From: Chitinophaga fulva | GTDB lineage: Bacteria > Bacteroidota > Bacteroidia > Chitinophagales > Chitinophagaceae | NCBI RefSeq assembly: GCF_012927205.1 | Contig: NZ_JABBGC010000003.1 | Location: 744,001-808,000 of the forward strand | Direction of reading: 5' to 3' | DNA: 64,000 bases | In this document: positions 41,289 through 50,995 of the stretch, in pieces | Position numbering within the stretch: the stretch's first letter is position 1 | How the letters are laid out: every line of letters starts with the position of its first letter | Program-made: the position numbers and the translations under genes | The notes under the pieces: model-generated | What the model saw: only the letters and a program-made list of their open reading frames with translations | What the model was told of the DNA's origin: nothing | Database searches by the model: none

Positions 41289-42284
41289 TTAACGCCTGCT
41301 GACTTCTACCGCGGCTTCTTTATTGTATTTCGTGCGGTAATCTGCCGGCAACATGCCCGTTAATTTCTTAAAGATAGCACGAAAAGCTTTACTGTCAGCA
41401 TATCCTACTTCGTACATCACCTCGTTGATGTTCATCCTGCTGGATTCCAGTTTCTTTTTAGCTGCTTCCATGCGTACCCGCTGAATATATTCCAGTGGTG
41501 TATTGTCCGTTGCCTTTTTAAAGCGGCGTACAAAGTGGCGGCGGCCGATGGCGAAGCGGTCGGACAGCTCCTCTACTGAGATACGCTGGTGGATATTGGC
41601 TTCAATATATTCCTGTGCCTGGCGGATAGGGGCATCTTCGTGTCTTTTTTGTCCGCTGAACATGGTGAAGGGTGACTGGCTGGTACGGTCTATATCGAGC
41701 GCGTATACTTTCGAAGCCATGATAGCTGTTTCGCGGTCAGTGTATTTCTCTACCAGGTGCAACAGCAGGTTCCAGTAGGAGTTGGCGCCACCGCTGGAGA
41801 AGAGGCCGTCTTGTTCCGTTACGATGCGGCCATTGACCAGCTCCACTTCCGGGAACAGTTGCCTGAACAGGTTGGCCGAAGCCCAATGGCTGGAACATTC
41901 GCGGCCGTTGAGCAGGCCTGTGGCTGCCAGCATGAAAGCGCCGGAACAGAGGCTGGCCACATCTGCGCCATTTTCTTTATATTGGTGGATAATCCAGGGA
42001 ATGAATTCCCTGTTTTTGTACAAAGTAGCTTCAAAATCCCCGGCGATAGCCGGGATAATAACCAGGTCTGTACGTTTTACCTCTTTCAGCATTTTATCAG
42101 TATGTACGCTGAACAGGCCATTGTACTGTTTCACCATGGGCGTAAGGCCCAGCAGTTGCAGTTTAAAGGCCGGCGACTTACCTGCATCTTCGAGAAAGCC
42201 ATTTACGCCGTTGAGCATCATGTGAGGATCTACAATACTGGCCATCACGGCGTCATTGAGCACAAGGATGGAAACATGTTTCAT
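41289..42284 (-). CDS. GlxA-family regulator (DJ-1/PfpI + AraC HTH)
   Basis: About 331 residues from ATG 42284. The N-terminal DJ-1/PfpI domain (about 4-185) keeps the elbow cysteine in ASLCSGAFMLAATGLL. The C-terminal AraC domain has ISVEELSDRFAIGRRHFVRRF and MNEVMYEV-like NINEVMYEVGYADSKAFRAIF. It senses an unidentified ligand. It is divergent from the VOC-protein operon, with TACTTTGC and TACCTTTG promoter elements between. Confidence 0.9.
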   Translation of the reverse strand: MKHVSILVLNDAVMASIVDPHMMLNGVNGFLEDAGKSPAFKLQLLGLTPMVKQYNGLFSVHTDKMLKEVKRTDLVIIPAIAGDFEATLYKNREFIPWIIHQYKENGADVASLCSGAFMLAATGLLNGRECSSHWASANLFRQLFPEVELVNGRIVTEQDGLFSSGGANSYWNLLLHLVEKYTDRETAIMASKVYALDIDRTSQSPFTMFSGQKRHEDAPIRQAQEYIEANIHQRISVEELSDRFAIGRRHFVRRFKKATDNTPLEYIQRVRMEAAKKKLESSRMNINEVMYEVGYADSKAFRAIFKKLTGMLPADYRTKYNKEAAVEVSRR

Positions 42285-42383
42285 ATGACCGGGGGTGTTT
42301 ATATTTAAAGTTACGGATATAAAAAGTCGCAAAGTACCCTACGAATGTCTCTATACCACCCCATCATGTAGCGGGCAGCGGGG

Positions 42384-42391
42384 TACCTTTG
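42384..42391 (+). promoter_or_regulatory. -7 element (TACCTTTG) of the VOC-protein operon
   Basis: A perfect TAnnTTTG, 30 nt before ATG 42422. The divergent GlxA gene shares the region. Confidence 0.5.
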
Positions 42392-42421
42392 ATTCAGAAG
42401 TTCACACAAAATGCAACAATT

Positions 42422-42907
42422 ATGAAAAACGAGCAAAAAATTACACCTTTTCTCTGGTTCAATGACAATGCGGAAGATGCCATCAATTTCTACAAAGGTA
42501 TTTTCAACAATGCGGAAGTTGGGGGTATCAACCGTTATCCTGCCGGCTCACCGTTGCCCGAAGGCACCCTGATGACGGCTACCTTCCGGCTGGAGGACCT
42601 GTCCTTTGTAGCGTTGAACGGAGGTCCTCATTTCACCTTTAATGAATCTATTTCCTTTGTGATTTCCACCGAAACGCAGGAAGAGACCGATCATTACTGG
42701 AACAGCCTGATCGCCGGTGGTGGCCAGGAGAGCCAGTGTGGCTGGCTGAAGGACAAATACGGCGTATCCTGGCAGGTAGTCCCTACCCTATTGGAACGTT
42801 TACTCGGAGCCCCTGAGCGGCAGAAAGCAGGCCGTGCCATGCAGGCCATGATGGGGATGAAGAAACTGGACATGCAGGGCTTACAGGATGCTTTTGACGG
42901 AAAATAA
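42422..42907 (+). CDS. VOC-family protein (PhnB-like)
   Basis: 161 residues from ATG 42422. KITPFLWFNDNAEDAINFYKGIF, ISFVISTETQEETDHYWN and KDKYGVSWQVVPTLL are typical of the PhnB-like branch of glyoxalase/VOC proteins. These form a metal-binding beta-alpha-beta-beta-beta pair. The role in resistance or metabolism is unknown. It is first in an operon with a small membrane protein and a RibD-like reductase. Confidence 0.88.
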   Translation: MKNEQKITPFLWFNDNAEDAINFYKGIFNNAEVGGINRYPAGSPLPEGTLMTATFRLEDLSFVALNGGPHFTFNESISFVISTETQEETDHYWNSLIAGGGQESQCGWLKDKYGVSWQVVPTLLERLLGAPERQKAGRAMQAMMGMKKLDMQGLQDAFDGK

Positions 42908-42934
42908 CCCTTTTTCAAGTTAAATACAGCTTAT

Positions 42935-43339
42935 ATGAAACGCCTTATTCTAGCCATTATTACTGGTATGGTGGTGATCACGTTGCTGTCAGTCGGCACC
43001 GACCATATTTTCCACGTCACCCATGTGTATCCTCCTTACGGCGTGCCGATGTTCGACGCCGGTCTGTTATTACTCGCCACCGCGTACCGGTTCATTTTTC
43101 AAATACTTGGCTCCTGGCTGGCCGCCGCCATTGCGCGGTCGCGGGCATCCGCTGCCACCTGGACCATGGGTATTATTGGAGTAGTGATGTGGATAGCCGG
43201 CATGATAGCCATGAAGGGCTTCGGTCCTGCCTGGTACCCATTGCTGGGTGCAGCGTTGTCTATTCCCAGTTCATTGCTGGGCCGGCAGATCTATTATGCC
43301 CGTCATCGCCGGCAAAATAACCATCTCAATATAGTATGA
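42935..43339 (+). CDS. Small integral membrane protein (134 aa)
   Basis: Four hydrophobic segments (about 5-22, 45-66, 76-92 and 98-116) and a basic tail. I do not recognise the family. It sits between the VOC protein and the RibD-like reductase and overlaps the latter's ATG by 4 bases (ATGA), so all three are one operon. Confidence 0.75.
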   Translation: MKRLILAIITGMVVITLLSVGTDHIFHVTHVYPPYGVPMFDAGLLLLATAYRFIFQILGSWLAAAIARSRASAATWTMGIIGVVMWIAGMIAMKGFGPAWYPLLGAALSIPSSLLGRQIYYARHRRQNNHLNIV

Positions 43340-43944
43340 GGAAAGTAATTGTATCCATGAACATTTCGCTGGACGGGTTTATGTCCGGCCGGCATCGGGA
43401 TCTGGACTGGCATCTGGGCAGTTGGGGCTCCGATATGAGTGAGCGGCTTACCAGGGATTTGACCGGCGCAGACACGTTATTGCTGGGGAGGAACACCTAT
43501 GAAGCCATGGCAGCTTATTGGCAGCGGATGGAGATAGATTCGTTTTTCCCGCGGGAAGACATTGCTTATGCCGTGATGCTGAATACCACGCAGAAGGTAG
43601 TGTATTCGAGGACACTGAGCGTGTTGCCGTGGAGCAACAGCCGGCAGGCGAAGGGTGACCTGCGGCGGGTAGTGGCGACGTTGAAGGAGCCGAGGCCTGG
43701 TCCGGAGAAGAACATTCTCGTATATGGGAGTGGCCAGCTCGTGGGGGCTTTAGGTGATATGGGGCTGGTGGACGAGTATCATCTGTGGGTACATCCGGTG
43801 GTGTTAGGTCAGGGTATGCCGATGTTTTCCAGTGGGCCTGACAAGGTATCGATGACGCTGGAGCAGCTGCAAACGTTCAAGTCGGGCGTAGTCTGGTTCA
43901 GGTATATTGTTAATCAAAAAGCGTCTCCTTCCACCATAGCATAA
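43336..43944 (+). CDS. Dihydrofolate reductase-family protein (RibD C-terminal domain), second
   Basis: 202 residues. VIVSMNISLDGFMSGRHRDLDW, ADTLLLGRNTYEAMAAYW, and ILVYGSGQLVGALGDMGLVDEYHLWVHP follow the family pattern, closer to the canonical form than the copy at 38.9 kb. It is a predicted NADPH-dependent reductase of unknown substrate and the last gene of the VOC operon. Confidence 0.9.
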   Translation: MRKVIVSMNISLDGFMSGRHRDLDWHLGSWGSDMSERLTRDLTGADTLLLGRNTYEAMAAYWQRMEIDSFFPREDIAYAVMLNTTQKVVYSRTLSVLPWSNSRQAKGDLRRVVATLKEPRPGPEKNILVYGSGQLVGALGDMGLVDEYHLWVHPVVLGQGMPMFSSGPDKVSMTLEQLQTFKSGVVWFRYIVNQKASPSTIA

Positions 43945-43957
43945 CATTTATTTCTTC

Positions 43958-43984
43958 GAAAACCAGCCATGATGGCTGGTTTTC
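43958..43984 (+). terminator. Terminator of the VOC operon
   Basis: A 13-bp perfect stem with a one-base centre (GAAAACCAGCCAT / ATGGCTGGTTTTC), with TTTTCTC following, 13 bp after the reductase stop. Confidence 0.75.
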
Positions 43985-44135
43985 TCTTTCGTATCCCCCT
44001 GTACGATATAGTAAACCATTACCCCATTTTAATGAATTAACAAACGATTTACAACCACCTCATTTTTGTACACGTTCCTTGGTTATAAGTGGCACCATTT
44101 AGTTTATTCAGCCACCCCAATCATTTATTTGGATT

Positions 44136-44678
44136 ATGACCTACCATGAATTAAGTGATAATGATCTGGTTGCCGGTTACAACAAGGGCATCGTTGAATG
44201 TTTCACAGAAATTTACAACCGTTATTGGGTGATCCTGTACCGTCATGCGTTACGGATGCTTCGTGACGAGTGTTCGTCACAGGATGTGGTACAGGAGACT
44301 TTCCATTCATTAATTCGTCATGGCAGTATCCAGGAAACGATACCGTTGCGGTTATTCCTGTATACGACGTTGCGTAATCGTATTATCAATAATTTCCGCC
44401 GGGAGAAGGTGCGGGAGAAATACCTGGCGACGTTGAAGCATCATGTGTGTGCATCGGAGTGTACAGAGATACAGGTACGGGAGCGTGAGTTGCAACGGCA
44501 GATAGAGATGGAGATTTCCCGTTTGCCGGAGCGTATGCGGCTGACATTTGAGCTGAGCCGCAAGCAGCATTTTGACTACAAGACTATTGCGGAATGTACC
44601 AGCACCTCTACCGAGACGGTGCGTAAACAGATCCACAATGCTATCAGGATATTGCGGACGAAGTTGAGTTACTTCTAA
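44136..44678 (+). CDS. ECF RNA polymerase sigma factor
   Basis: 180 residues. Region 2 is at about 25-90 (SSQDVVQETFHSLIRHG and FLYTTLRNRIINNFRR) and region 4 at about 120-175 (LPERMRLTFELSRKQHFDYKTIAE then STSTETVRKQIHNAIRILR). It is typical of Bacteroidota sigma factors controlled by FecR-like anti-sigma factors and a TonB-dependent transducer. The FecR and SusC genes follow, so the set should respond to an outer-membrane ligand. Confidence 0.93.
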   Translation: MTYHELSDNDLVAGYNKGIVECFTEIYNRYWVILYRHALRMLRDECSSQDVVQETFHSLIRHGSIQETIPLRLFLYTTLRNRIINNFRREKVREKYLATLKHHVCASECTEIQVRERELQRQIEMEISRLPERMRLTFELSRKQHFDYKTIAECTSTSTETVRKQIHNAIRILRTKLSYF

Positions 44679-44859
44679 GCGATTTCTTAACGCCGTGTAA
44701 AAACAAAATGCATTAATCACAAAAAGTTAAAGATTTCATAATCTCACTCCAACTGACACGTTAGCTCTGCGTATTATATATATGAAAGGTTAACAGATTG
44801 TCCGGATCCCTTTCTTTTGAAAAGTCAATGTGAATGTATTCAAATAACTAAACCTTTGT

Positions 44860-45978
44860 ATGAGCGACCAGGAAACCAAAGATTTATTGGACCGTGTGGA
44901 GCGAGGTGATTGCACACCGGAGGAGAAGGCGCTGGTAGAAGACTGGTACCTTGCTCTCTGCCGGCAGCAGGAACCGGTGGCGTATGATGTAGATTACGCC
45001 AGGATCAAACGGGAGATCTGGGCCAGGTTGAAGATAGGGAGGAATGGATCACCCAGTGCATGGTATCTGATGGCGGCAGCGGTAGCTTTTATGTCTGTAT
45101 TGTCTTACACCGTATATATGCAGACGAACAATAGTAACCGGGTGCAGGACAAGATGATGGCTGCTATCCGTCCGGGCAGCAATAAAGCGATGCTGACCTT
45201 ATCAGACGGCACACAGGTGCCACTGGGCAATACGCCGGACAGTATCCAGGCGGCGCCCGGAGTAGTGGCACAACAAAACAACCCAGGAATTTTGAACTAT
45301 TTCAATACCACCAGGCAACCATTAAAACTATCGGGAGACCGGCCTGTGTACAATACCATCACTACCCCCCGAGGTGGTCAGTACCAGGTGGTCCTTCCTG
45401 ATGGAAGCAGGGTTTACCTGAATGCGGAAAGTAGTATTACGTACCCTGTACCTTTTACAGGCGCTACGCGCCGGGTCCAATTAATTGGCGAAGCTTATTT
45501 TGAAGTAGCAAAGAATCAACAGCATCCTTTTATTGTCTCCAGCCTGCAACAAAGCATCAAGGTGACCGGCACGCATTTCAATGTATGCTGTTATCTCCAC
45601 CAACCCGACATTACTACACTAGCAGAGGGCAGTGTGGAAATCACGCCCCTCTCCTCATCCACGACCCACCCACTAAAGCCTGGTCAGCAAGCTACCCTGA
45701 TTGGTAACGACATGGAAGTAAAGGCAGTCAAAGCCGAAGACGTCACAGCATGGAAAGACGGTTTGTTTGTTTTTAACGGTACCCCTTTAAAAGAAGTTCT
45801 ACAACAAATTGGAAGATGGTACGACGTTGAGTTCACCTACAACAACACCCTTACGAACAGCAGACGATTTGACGCTGAAATCCCGAGGAGCTTAAATCTC
45901 CTGCAAGTCATCAAAATCATTGAAACGGGAAGTAAACTAACATTCAGAATAGACGGTAGAAAAATCAACGTTCAGTAA
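44860..45978 (+). CDS. FecR-family anti-sigma factor
   Basis: 372 residues. The N-terminal cytoplasmic anti-sigma part (about 1-65) has EEKALVEDWY. One TM (about 67-84) follows. The periplasmic FecR domain has GGQYQVVLPDGSRVYLNAESSI and the C-terminal domain VFNGTPLKEVLQQIGRWYDVEF. It passes the signal from the STN domain of the downstream SusC protein to the ECF sigma factor. No spacing oddity. Confidence 0.93.
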   Translation: MSDQETKDLLDRVERGDCTPEEKALVEDWYLALCRQQEPVAYDVDYARIKREIWARLKIGRNGSPSAWYLMAAAVAFMSVLSYTVYMQTNNSNRVQDKMMAAIRPGSNKAMLTLSDGTQVPLGNTPDSIQAAPGVVAQQNNPGILNYFNTTRQPLKLSGDRPVYNTITTPRGGQYQVVLPDGSRVYLNAESSITYPVPFTGATRRVQLIGEAYFEVAKNQQHPFIVSSLQQSIKVTGTHFNVCCYLHQPDITTLAEGSVEITPLSSSTTHPLKPGQQATLIGNDMEVKAVKAEDVTAWKDGLFVFNGTPLKEVLQQIGRWYDVEFTYNNTLTNSRRFDAEIPRSLNLLQVIKIIETGSKLTFRIDGRKINVQ

Positions 45979-46123
45979 CAGTAACATCAACCAAACGTAT
46001 TAACAACAGTCAAAAACGCTTACTAAAACGAAACCGGAAGTGCGACCAACACTCCCGGCAGGATTGAATTTCGTAAAACACTTGCGCTAACAATTTTTTC
46101 ACAATTTTCAACCACACAAAGAT

Positions 46124-49100
46124 ATGGAATATAAAGTACCCACCAAGGTGGGAATGGATATTTCTTTTCGAAAAATCCCATCCCGACAGAGCCGGCACGC
46201 TCTCAAAATTATAGTGGCCATGAAACTAATCGCATTACTATTTTTATTCAACCTGCAGGTAACTGCCAGCGTTTATTCACAACGGATATCCCTTACCGCA
46301 ACCAACACTCCGCTGCGGGAAGTACTCCAGACCGTCAGGAAACAAAGTGGCTACTCCTTCTTCGTGGAGTCCGATAACCTCCGCGACTCCAAGCCCGTCA
46401 ACCTCTCCCTCATGGAGAACTCCGTCCCGGAAGCCCTGGACAAGATCTTCGAAAATCAGCCGTTCACCTATACTATCGAGAACAACGTTATTGTTGTTAC
46501 GCGGAAACTGCGTACCAACTTGTCCGCCGCTGATTTTCTCACGTTTGATAACGGAGGTCCTGACTCTACTAAAGTGGTGTATGTACAAGGTAGTGTGCGC
46601 GATGATAAAGGTCAGCCGCTGGTGGGGGTGAGTATACGTATAAAGGGCGGTGGCACCGGGACTGTTACCAAAGCTGATGGTACCTATTCATTAAAGACAA
46701 ATGCCGCCGCTACGCTGGTGTTTAGCTACATTGGATATTTGTCTCGTGAGATAAAAGCTTCGCAGGGGGAGGTAGATGTAGTGTTGAAGCAGTTGAATAC
46801 GGCACTGGACCAGGTGCAGGTGATAGCGTATGGAACGACGACGAAGAGGTTTAGTACAGGGAATATTGCTACGGTGAGTGCGGAGGTTATTGAGAGGCAG
46901 CCGGTGTCGAATCCGTTATTAGCGCTGCAGGGAAGAGTGCCAGGGATGTTTATACAACAAATGACAGGTAACTCTGCAGGAAATGTAATCATAAACATCC
47001 AAGGTATTAACAGCTTAGCGCAAGGAACTTCACCTTTCTTTGTAATAGATGGCGTGCCATTTCCTCCGGTAAATTCCGATCCAACTATGATGTCAGGAGC
47101 AATCTCCGGGAATGGTGGTAGTACGCTAACATATATAAACCCTAGTGACATTGAAAGCATCACTGTTTTAAAGGACGCAGATGCAACTTCCATATACGGA
47201 TCACGCGCGGCCAATGGAGCTATTTTAATTACTACCAAAAAAGGGAAACCTGGAAATACTCGTGTAGACGTAGACCTGCAAACATCATGGGGTAAAATAC
47301 CCAGGCAAATTAAAATGTTAAACTCGCAAGAGTATATTGCCCTAAGAAAGGAAGCGAAGAAAAATGACAATGCGGCAATAACAGTGGCTGACTTCGACAT
47401 CAATGGAGACTGGGATACCACGAGATATACCAACTGGCAAAAGGAACTTGTCGGCGGAACTTCCCATCTGACTAATATGCAAGCAGGCCTATCAGGTGGC
47501 ACTGACAGAACTCAATTCCTTATAAAAGGCGGCTATTTAAAGGAAACTACCGTTTATCCGGGGGATCAATCGGCCACCAAAGAAAATGTTCATATAAGCC
47601 TAAATCATCGCTCGAGCAATCAAAAATTCTCCTTCAATTTCTCTGGCACCTATCTTCAAGATGACAATAAAATGATAAACACTGACTTGATGATCAATGC
47701 ATTACTACTTGTCCCTCCTCTCTCGCCACCATTATACAACAACGACGGATCATTAAACTGGGGTTACAGCAACCGCCTCAACACATATACTTTTTCTAAT
47801 CCATTAGGCCCTGTTCTCTTAAGCTATCAGGGAAATACAAATAATACGATAGCTAACGCCGACATAAGTTACCGCTTATTAGAGGGCTTAGAATTAAACA
47901 CTTCGCTTGGCTACAACAAAATCCAAAACACGGAAATACTCCTTACACCTCAAAGCGCCTTTACCCCAAGAATAGTAGCAAATTTACGAAGCAGCAGTAT
48001 CGCAAATAAAACAACTGCATCTTGGATAATAGAGCCAAAAATCAAATATAAAAAAGACTTTAACTCAAATCGTCTTGAAATTTTGATAGGCAGCACATTC
48101 CAACAAAATAAAAATGATGGTACCCTGGTTCGTGGGCGAGGGTTTACCAATGATGCACAGATTGTGAATATCGCCAATGCTCCAATAATCAGCGCTATTC
48201 CATACCAAATTCTCTACAGATATGAAGGGGTCTTCGGCAGAATCAATATGAACACCAAAGATAAATATATTATCACTCTTGCAGGAAGAAGGGATGGGAG
48301 CAGTCGATTTGGCTCCGCCAATAGATACATGAACTTCTATTCCGCAGCAGGATCTTGGATATTTAGTGAAGAGCCGCTCATTAAAAATTCATTCCCCGCA
48401 CTCAGTATAGGAAAAATAAGGTTATCATATGGTACCGCAGGAAACGACCAAATTCCCGACTATGCCTATCTCTCGCTTTATCAAAACATACAGACAGACA
48501 TTCAGTATCAATCAAGCATTGGAATGTCTCCGACAGGACATTCCAATCCCTATTTGCAATGGGAACTTACTAAGAAACTAAATCTGGGAATGGATATTGG
48601 GTTTCTAAACAATCAAATTCTATTTACTGGGAATATATATATAAATCGCTCGTCTAATCAGCTTCTCAACTATCCCCTTTCAATCATCACAGGATTCCAA
48701 GGAGTTAACAAAAACCTGGATGCAACTATCGAAAACAAAGGAATTGAGCTGCAGCTTGAAACGACACCCATAAGGCGCAAAAACTTTAGTTGGAACTTAT
48801 CAACAAACATTTCCTTCAATAAAAACAAGCTTATAAAATTCACCGATCTCGACAAAAGTACGTTCTCCCAAACCTACGTAATTGGCCAGCCAACCAATAT
48901 ATCAAAAGTATATCCTTATATCGATGTAAGCCCGCAAACGGGACTCTATGAATATAGATCAGCTGATGGAAAACTGACATCATCCCCAAACTACCTTAAA
49001 GATCGAACAATGTTGATTGATATAAATCCGAAATACTTTGGCAGTATATCAAGTACCATAACATTTAAAGGCTTCACAATAGACCTGCTCTTCCAATTTG

Positions 49101-49504
49101 TGAAAAAGATGGCATTAACTAATAGGTTGCAACTTGGACTTCTCGGCTCTATGAGAGCTTATCCAGCAGTCGTTGAAGACAGATGGCACAAACCGGGTGA
49201 CATTGCCACGTACCAAAAAGCGAGCATTTTAGATCCAAATGCATATACCGCTTATAACTCTATGTACTATAGCTCAGGTGCATATGAAGATGCATCGTAT
49301 ATAAGTCTCAGAAACCTGAGTATTTCTTATGCAATACCTCAGTCGGCACTTAAAAAATTAAAGTTGAATTCAGTGAGATTATTCGTACAGGGTCAAAACA
49401 TCTTTACAATTAGTAGCTATTTCGGAATATCTCCAGAATCATCCTCGATATATGTACTTCCACCATTACGCATGATAAGTACAGGTATTCATCTGAATCT
49501 CTAG
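46124..49504 (+). CDS. SusC/RagA TonB-dependent outer-membrane transporter with STN domain
   Basis: 1126 residues. After a signal helix (about 33-52) come a secretin/TonB short N-terminal (STN) domain (about 53-125; TNTPLREVLQTVRKQSGYSFF), a carboxypeptidase-like beta-sandwich (VQGSVRDDKGQPLVGVSIRI), and the plug with DATSIYGSRAANGAILITTK. A 22-strand barrel ends in RMISTGIHLNL. The STN domain makes it a signalling transducer as well as a transporter. Base composition falls sharply from about codon 275: the first 800 bases resemble the sigma/FecR genes, the rest is AT-rich like susD and beyond. This suggests a recombined plug and barrel. Substrate unknown. Confidence 0.93.
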   Translation: MEYKVPTKVGMDISFRKIPSRQSRHALKIIVAMKLIALLFLFNLQVTASVYSQRISLTATNTPLREVLQTVRKQSGYSFFVESDNLRDSKPVNLSLMENSVPEALDKIFENQPFTYTIENNVIVVTRKLRTNLSAADFLTFDNGGPDSTKVVYVQGSVRDDKGQPLVGVSIRIKGGGTGTVTKADGTYSLKTNAAATLVFSYIGYLSREIKASQGEVDVVLKQLNTALDQVQVIAYGTTTKRFSTGNIATVSAEVIERQPVSNPLLALQGRVPGMFIQQMTGNSAGNVIINIQGINSLAQGTSPFFVIDGVPFPPVNSDPTMMSGAISGNGGSTLTYINPSDIESITVLKDADATSIYGSRAANGAILITTKKGKPGNTRVDVDLQTSWGKIPRQIKMLNSQEYIALRKEAKKNDNAAITVADFDINGDWDTTRYTNWQKELVGGTSHLTNMQAGLSGGTDRTQFLIKGGYLKETTVYPGDQSATKENVHISLNHRSSNQKFSFNFSGTYLQDDNKMINTDLMINALLLVPPLSPPLYNNDGSLNWGYSNRLNTYTFSNPLGPVLLSYQGNTNNTIANADISYRLLEGLELNTSLGYNKIQNTEILLTPQSAFTPRIVANLRSSSIANKTTASWIIEPKIKYKKDFNSNRLEILIGSTFQQNKNDGTLVRGRGFTNDAQIVNIANAPIISAIPYQILYRYEGVFGRINMNTKDKYIITLAGRRDGSSRFGSANRYMNFYSAAGSWIFSEEPLIKNSFPALSIGKIRLSYGTAGNDQIPDYAYLSLYQNIQTDIQYQSSIGMSPTGHSNPYLQWELTKKLNLGMDIGFLNNQILFTGNIYINRSSNQLLNYPLSIITGFQGVNKNLDATIENKGIELQLETTPIRRKNFSWNLSTNISFNKNKLIKFTDLDKSTFSQTYVIGQPTNISKVYPYIDVSPQTGLYEYRSADGKLTSSPNYLKDRTMLIDINPKYFGSISSTITFKGFTIDLLFQFVKKMALTNRLQLGLLGSMRAYPAVVEDRWHKPGDIATYQKASILDPNAYTAYNSMYYSSGAYEDASYISLRNLSISYAIPQSALKKLKLNSVRLFVQGQNIFTISSYFGISPESSSIYVLPPLRMISTGIHLNL

Positions 49505-49522
49505 TCCCTAAAACAAAAAGTC

Positions 49523-50956
49523 ATGAATATAATACAAAAAGCGACTATAGCAACAATAACAGTCTTTATGATTGGAGCTTATATGAGCTGCAAAAAATTT
49601 CTAGACGTTGGAACACCAATTACAAACACCAGTCAGGAAAACGTCTATGAAAATGACGCAACCGCTGCCGCAGTAATTACAGGTATATATACAAAGATGA
49701 TGAACGATTTCACACAGATCGGAATCACCTCAATATCTTATGTACAAGAACTAGCAAGTGACAACCTAATCTTGAATACGCAAAATGATCAAGGTTATTT
49801 AAGCTGGTGGAGAAATCAGGTCACCTCCGACTATGCCAACACTGAAGGCATTGGAGATTTTTTTTCCAGCCTCTATCCCACTATATATATCACTAATGCT
49901 GCCATTGAAGGAATAGAAAACAGCAAACATCTAACCCCCGCCATCAAACAACGGCTGCTCGGAGAAGCCTATTTCTTAAGAGCGTTCCACTACTTCTACC
50001 TTGTAAATCTGTATGGTGACATTCCGCTAATTACTAGCACGGACTATACACAAACCAGCTTAAAAGAAAGATCACCAGTTTCACTGATCTATGAGCAGAT
50101 GATCAGCGATCTACAAAAATCATCAAATTTACTGGATGACACCTATGTTGATGGGAGTATTATCAAGAAAAGTATTGAAAGAGTCAGACCCAACCGATCA
50201 GCATCCTTAGCGTTACTTGCAAGAGTTCAACTATACCAAAAAAAATATCAGGATGCTGAAAAAACAGCCAGTTTGGTTATAAACCAAACATCCCTTTATA
50301 GATTAATAGGAGTTGACTCCGTTTTCAAAAAAAATAGCTTAGAAACTATTTGGGCCCTACAACCTGTAAAGCAAGGTTTCAACACCGATGAAGGAGCTAC
50401 CTTTATTCTTGACAAGGTCCCCGGCATACTTGCTCCCAAACTGTCATATATTTCTAACTCTCTACTTTCCAGCTTTGAGAATAACGACAATAGATACACT
50501 AGTTGGATCGAAAAATTTATCAGCGGAAACATCACATATCCATATGCCGCAAAGTACAAGATCGATGCTAACAATGACGTAGTATCAGAATACTGCATTG
50601 TACTTCGTTTGGCAGAACTATATCTAATACGAGCAGAAGCCCGACTGGAGAGCAATAACATAACTGGTGCGCTCGATGACATCAATTTCATTCGTAAACG
50701 AGCGGGATTACTTCCGACGCCCGCAAGCACTGTACCGGATATAAGAAAGGCCATCATAAAGGAGCGCAGAGTAGAGCTTTTTTGTGAATGGGGCCATAGA
50801 TGGTTTGACATCAAACGAAGCGACTCAATGAATGAGATCATGCAAGCAGCTATGACTTTTAAAGGTGGCACATGGGCCTCATACAAAGCAATCTATCCAA
50901 TCCCCAATTTTGAAATTCTGCGAGACCCCAATCTCGTACAGAATCCAGGATATTAA
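49523..50956 (+). CDS. SusD/RagB-family outer-membrane lipoprotein
   Basis: 477 residues. The lipobox is AYMSCKKFLD. The helical TPR-like SusD fold has AYFLRAFHYFYLVNLYGDIPL near residue 155, EIYLIRAEARLESNN-type (read LAELYLIRAEARLE) and the C-terminal KERRVELFCEWGHRWFDIKR. It caps the SusC barrel to capture ligand. It starts 18 nt after susC. Confidence 0.93.
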   Translation: MNIIQKATIATITVFMIGAYMSCKKFLDVGTPITNTSQENVYENDATAAAVITGIYTKMMNDFTQIGITSISYVQELASDNLILNTQNDQGYLSWWRNQVTSDYANTEGIGDFFSSLYPTIYITNAAIEGIENSKHLTPAIKQRLLGEAYFLRAFHYFYLVNLYGDIPLITSTDYTQTSLKERSPVSLIYEQMISDLQKSSNLLDDTYVDGSIIKKSIERVRPNRSASLALLARVQLYQKKYQDAEKTASLVINQTSLYRLIGVDSVFKKNSLETIWALQPVKQGFNTDEGATFILDKVPGILAPKLSYISNSLLSSFENNDNRYTSWIEKFISGNITYPYAAKYKIDANNDVVSEYCIVLRLAELYLIRAEARLESNNITGALDDINFIRKRAGLLPTPASTVPDIRKAIIKERRVELFCEWGHRWFDIKRSDSMNEIMQAAMTFKGGTWASYKAIYPIPNFEILRDPNLVQNPGY

Positions 50957-50995
50957 AATTAAAATAGAACTATTCACAATAAAACCAAAACGATA

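Noticed and set aside
44136..50956. Iron-citrate (Fec) siderophore system
   Set aside because: Sigma/FecR/STN logic is shared with many SusCD loci. The presence of SusD argues for polymer or peptide uptake and not siderophores.
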